A DNA stretch of 15,327 bases from W11650 sp963550755 (lineage in GTDB: Bacteria > Bacillota > Clostridia > Lachnospirales > Vallitaleaceae), in NCBI GenBank assembly GCA_963550755.1, contig CAUVDV010000047.1:1-15327 (forward strand), written 5' to 3'. The translations under genes were made by a program, and so were the position numbers. The notes beneath the pieces were generated by a model. It saw only the letters and a program-made list of their open reading frames with translations, ran no database searches and was not told where the DNA came from. Positions 14,325 to 15,327 of this stretch are shown in pieces (position 1 is the first letter of the stretch; each line of letters starts with the position of its first letter).

Positions 14325-15146
14325 ATGATCTTTTTATATAAAGAGGCGGCTTTTTATTATGAGCGGATTGGCGATGGCCTGCCGATTTTAATGCTGCATG
14401 GCCTAGGCGCGGACATGGAATTGATGAAAGGCTGTATGGAACCGGTTTTGGAAAAAAATGGCCGGTATCAAAGGATTTATTTTGATTTGCCCGGAATGGG
14501 CAAATCGGCCGCCGACTTTAGGTATTGCTCGGCCGATGGGATTTTGGAGGTGCTGACCGCTTTTATCCGGGCGGAAATAAGCGGTGATTTTTTAGTGGCG
14601 GGTCAATCTTACGGCGGATATTTAGCCAGAGGCATTTTGTCGGCTTTTCCGGAGCGGACGGCCGGGCTTTTGCTGCTTTGTCCGGTCATAATCCCGGCGC
14701 GGGAAAAAAGAAGCCTGCCGCAGCCGGACGGTCAGTATAAGGTAATTGATCAAACTTTTTTGCAAACCTTGACCCAAGACGAACAGGATGATTTGCAGAA
14801 CTTGGTCCGAATCAACCAAGGCAGCTATCGGCGTTTTCAGATAGAAATGCTGAGCAGCCGGTCTAAGGCAAATGAAAAGTTTATCGCCCGGCTGCTGCAA
14901 AATTATAGTTTTTCTTTTCCCTTAGAAGCAAGCATCGGCGTGTGCCATAAGCCGGTCAGTTTTATTACCGGCCGGCAGGATATCATTACCGGCTATCAGG
15001 ACGTTTGGACGCTGCTGGAAAATTATCCCCGGGCCGGATTTGCCGTGATTGATACGGCCGGTCATGGGCTGCAAATCGACCAGCCTGATTTATTTGCCGC
15101 GCTCGTTCGGGACTGGCTGAGGCGGGTGGAGGAAGCGGAAGGATAA
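14325..15146 (+). CDS. Alpha/beta hydrolase fold protein
   Basis: Soluble 273-residue hydrolase, standard length for the fold, with no signal peptide. Visible elements in order: LMLHGLGAD (oxyanion-hole HG motif, about residues 22-30), strand YFDLPGMGKS, nucleophile elbow GQSYGG with Ser95, a helical cap region in the middle (about 120-200), acid residue Asp219 in FITGRQD, and His247 in GHGLQIDQPD. The triad is complete, so it is probably an active esterase, lactonase or C-C hydrolase; the sequence does not identify the substrate. The start has AAAGGAG 7 bases before the ATG. It is followed by the next gene after only 33 bases, so the two are probably co-transcribed. Confidence 0.9.
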   Translation: MIFLYKEAAFYYERIGDGLPILMLHGLGADMELMKGCMEPVLEKNGRYQRIYFDLPGMGKSAADFRYCSADGILEVLTAFIRAEISGDFLVAGQSYGGYLARGILSAFPERTAGLLLLCPVIIPAREKRSLPQPDGQYKVIDQTFLQTLTQDEQDDLQNLVRINQGSYRRFQIEMLSSRSKANEKFIARLLQNYSFSFPLEASIGVCHKPVSFITGRQDIITGYQDVWTLLENYPRAGFAVIDTAGHGLQIDQPDLFAALVRDWLRRVEEAEG

Positions 15147-15179
15147 GGGATTTATGACATCAGGAAAGGGGTATAACAG

Positions 15180-15327
15180 ATGCAGAATATTGATATTAAT
15201 CAGAGGATTCATGAGGCATATTTGCAATGCCGAGAAACCTTTGCGCCTGAAATGGTTTTTTTAAATGATAAGATAAATATTAGAGATGAAGAAGAAAAAT
15301 TGTTTTATCGAATGTTAAAAGATTTTT
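15180..15327 (+). CDS. Unrecognised protein, N-terminal 49 residues only (cut by window end)
   Basis: The frame opens at ATG 15180 (MQNIDINQRIHEAYLQCRET) and stays open to the window end. AAAGGGG about 7-8 bases upstream supports the start, and the gap to the hydrolase stop is short. The visible part is polar, rich in Glu, Asp, Asn and Arg, with no signal peptide or membrane segment. No family is recognised from this fragment. Confidence 0.6.
   Translation, partial: MQNIDINQRIHEAYLQCRETFAPEMVFLNDKINIRDEEEKLFYRMLKDF

Noticed and set aside
1..15327. tRNA, rRNA, CRISPR array, insertion sequence or prophage elements
   Set aside because: No cloverleaf-like sequence, regular direct-repeat array, transposase-like protein or terminal inverted repeats were seen.

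Overview
The window looks like a chromosomal segment of a Gram-positive Bacillota, probably an anaerobe-like Clostridia or Negativicutes relative; the exact group cannot be settled from sequence alone. The signs are strong AAGGAGG-type ribosome binding sites, a lipoprotein-type solute-binding protein, an exported enzyme ending in three S-layer homology (SLH) modules, a stalk-domain-like secreted protein, and rho-independent terminators. All complete genes lie on the + strand and use the standard code.

Region 1 (1-10980) is a polysaccharide-utilisation locus for an acidic glycan, most likely a glycosaminoglycan (hyaluronan or chondroitin/dermatan sulfate). In order it holds the 3' part of an ABC permease (cut by the window edge), a second ABC permease, a lipoprotein substrate-binding protein, a 1016-residue chondroitinase-ABC-type PL8 lyase with no signal peptide, and a 1394-residue secreted PL8 lyase of the hyaluronate/chondroitin-AC type with two N-terminal DNRLRE/CBM96-like modules and three C-terminal SLH modules. 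Both lyases keep their catalytic residues at family spacing. The inferred scheme is: the SLH-anchored lyase cuts polymer at the cell surface, the lipoprotein captures unsaturated oligosaccharides, the two permeases import them (with an ATPase not in this window), and the second lyase finishes depolymerisation in the cytoplasm. The unsaturated glucuronyl hydrolase, sulfatases and regulator that such a pathway needs are not in the window. A terminator follows the binding-protein gene and another ends the locus at about 11129.

Region 2 (10981-12558) is AT-rich. It contains a good extended -10 promoter, a short reading frame interrupted by an in-frame TGA next to a GAAA-tetraloop hairpin, and a gene for a small secreted protein with two stalk-domain-like repeats, closed by a strong terminator.

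Region 3 (12559-15327) carries a MATE-family efflux transporter, a 259-base gap containing what looks like a frameshifted small gene remnant, an alpha/beta hydrolase with a complete Ser-Asp-His triad, and the first 49 codons of an unrecognised protein running off the end. These genes show no evident functional link to the glycan locus.
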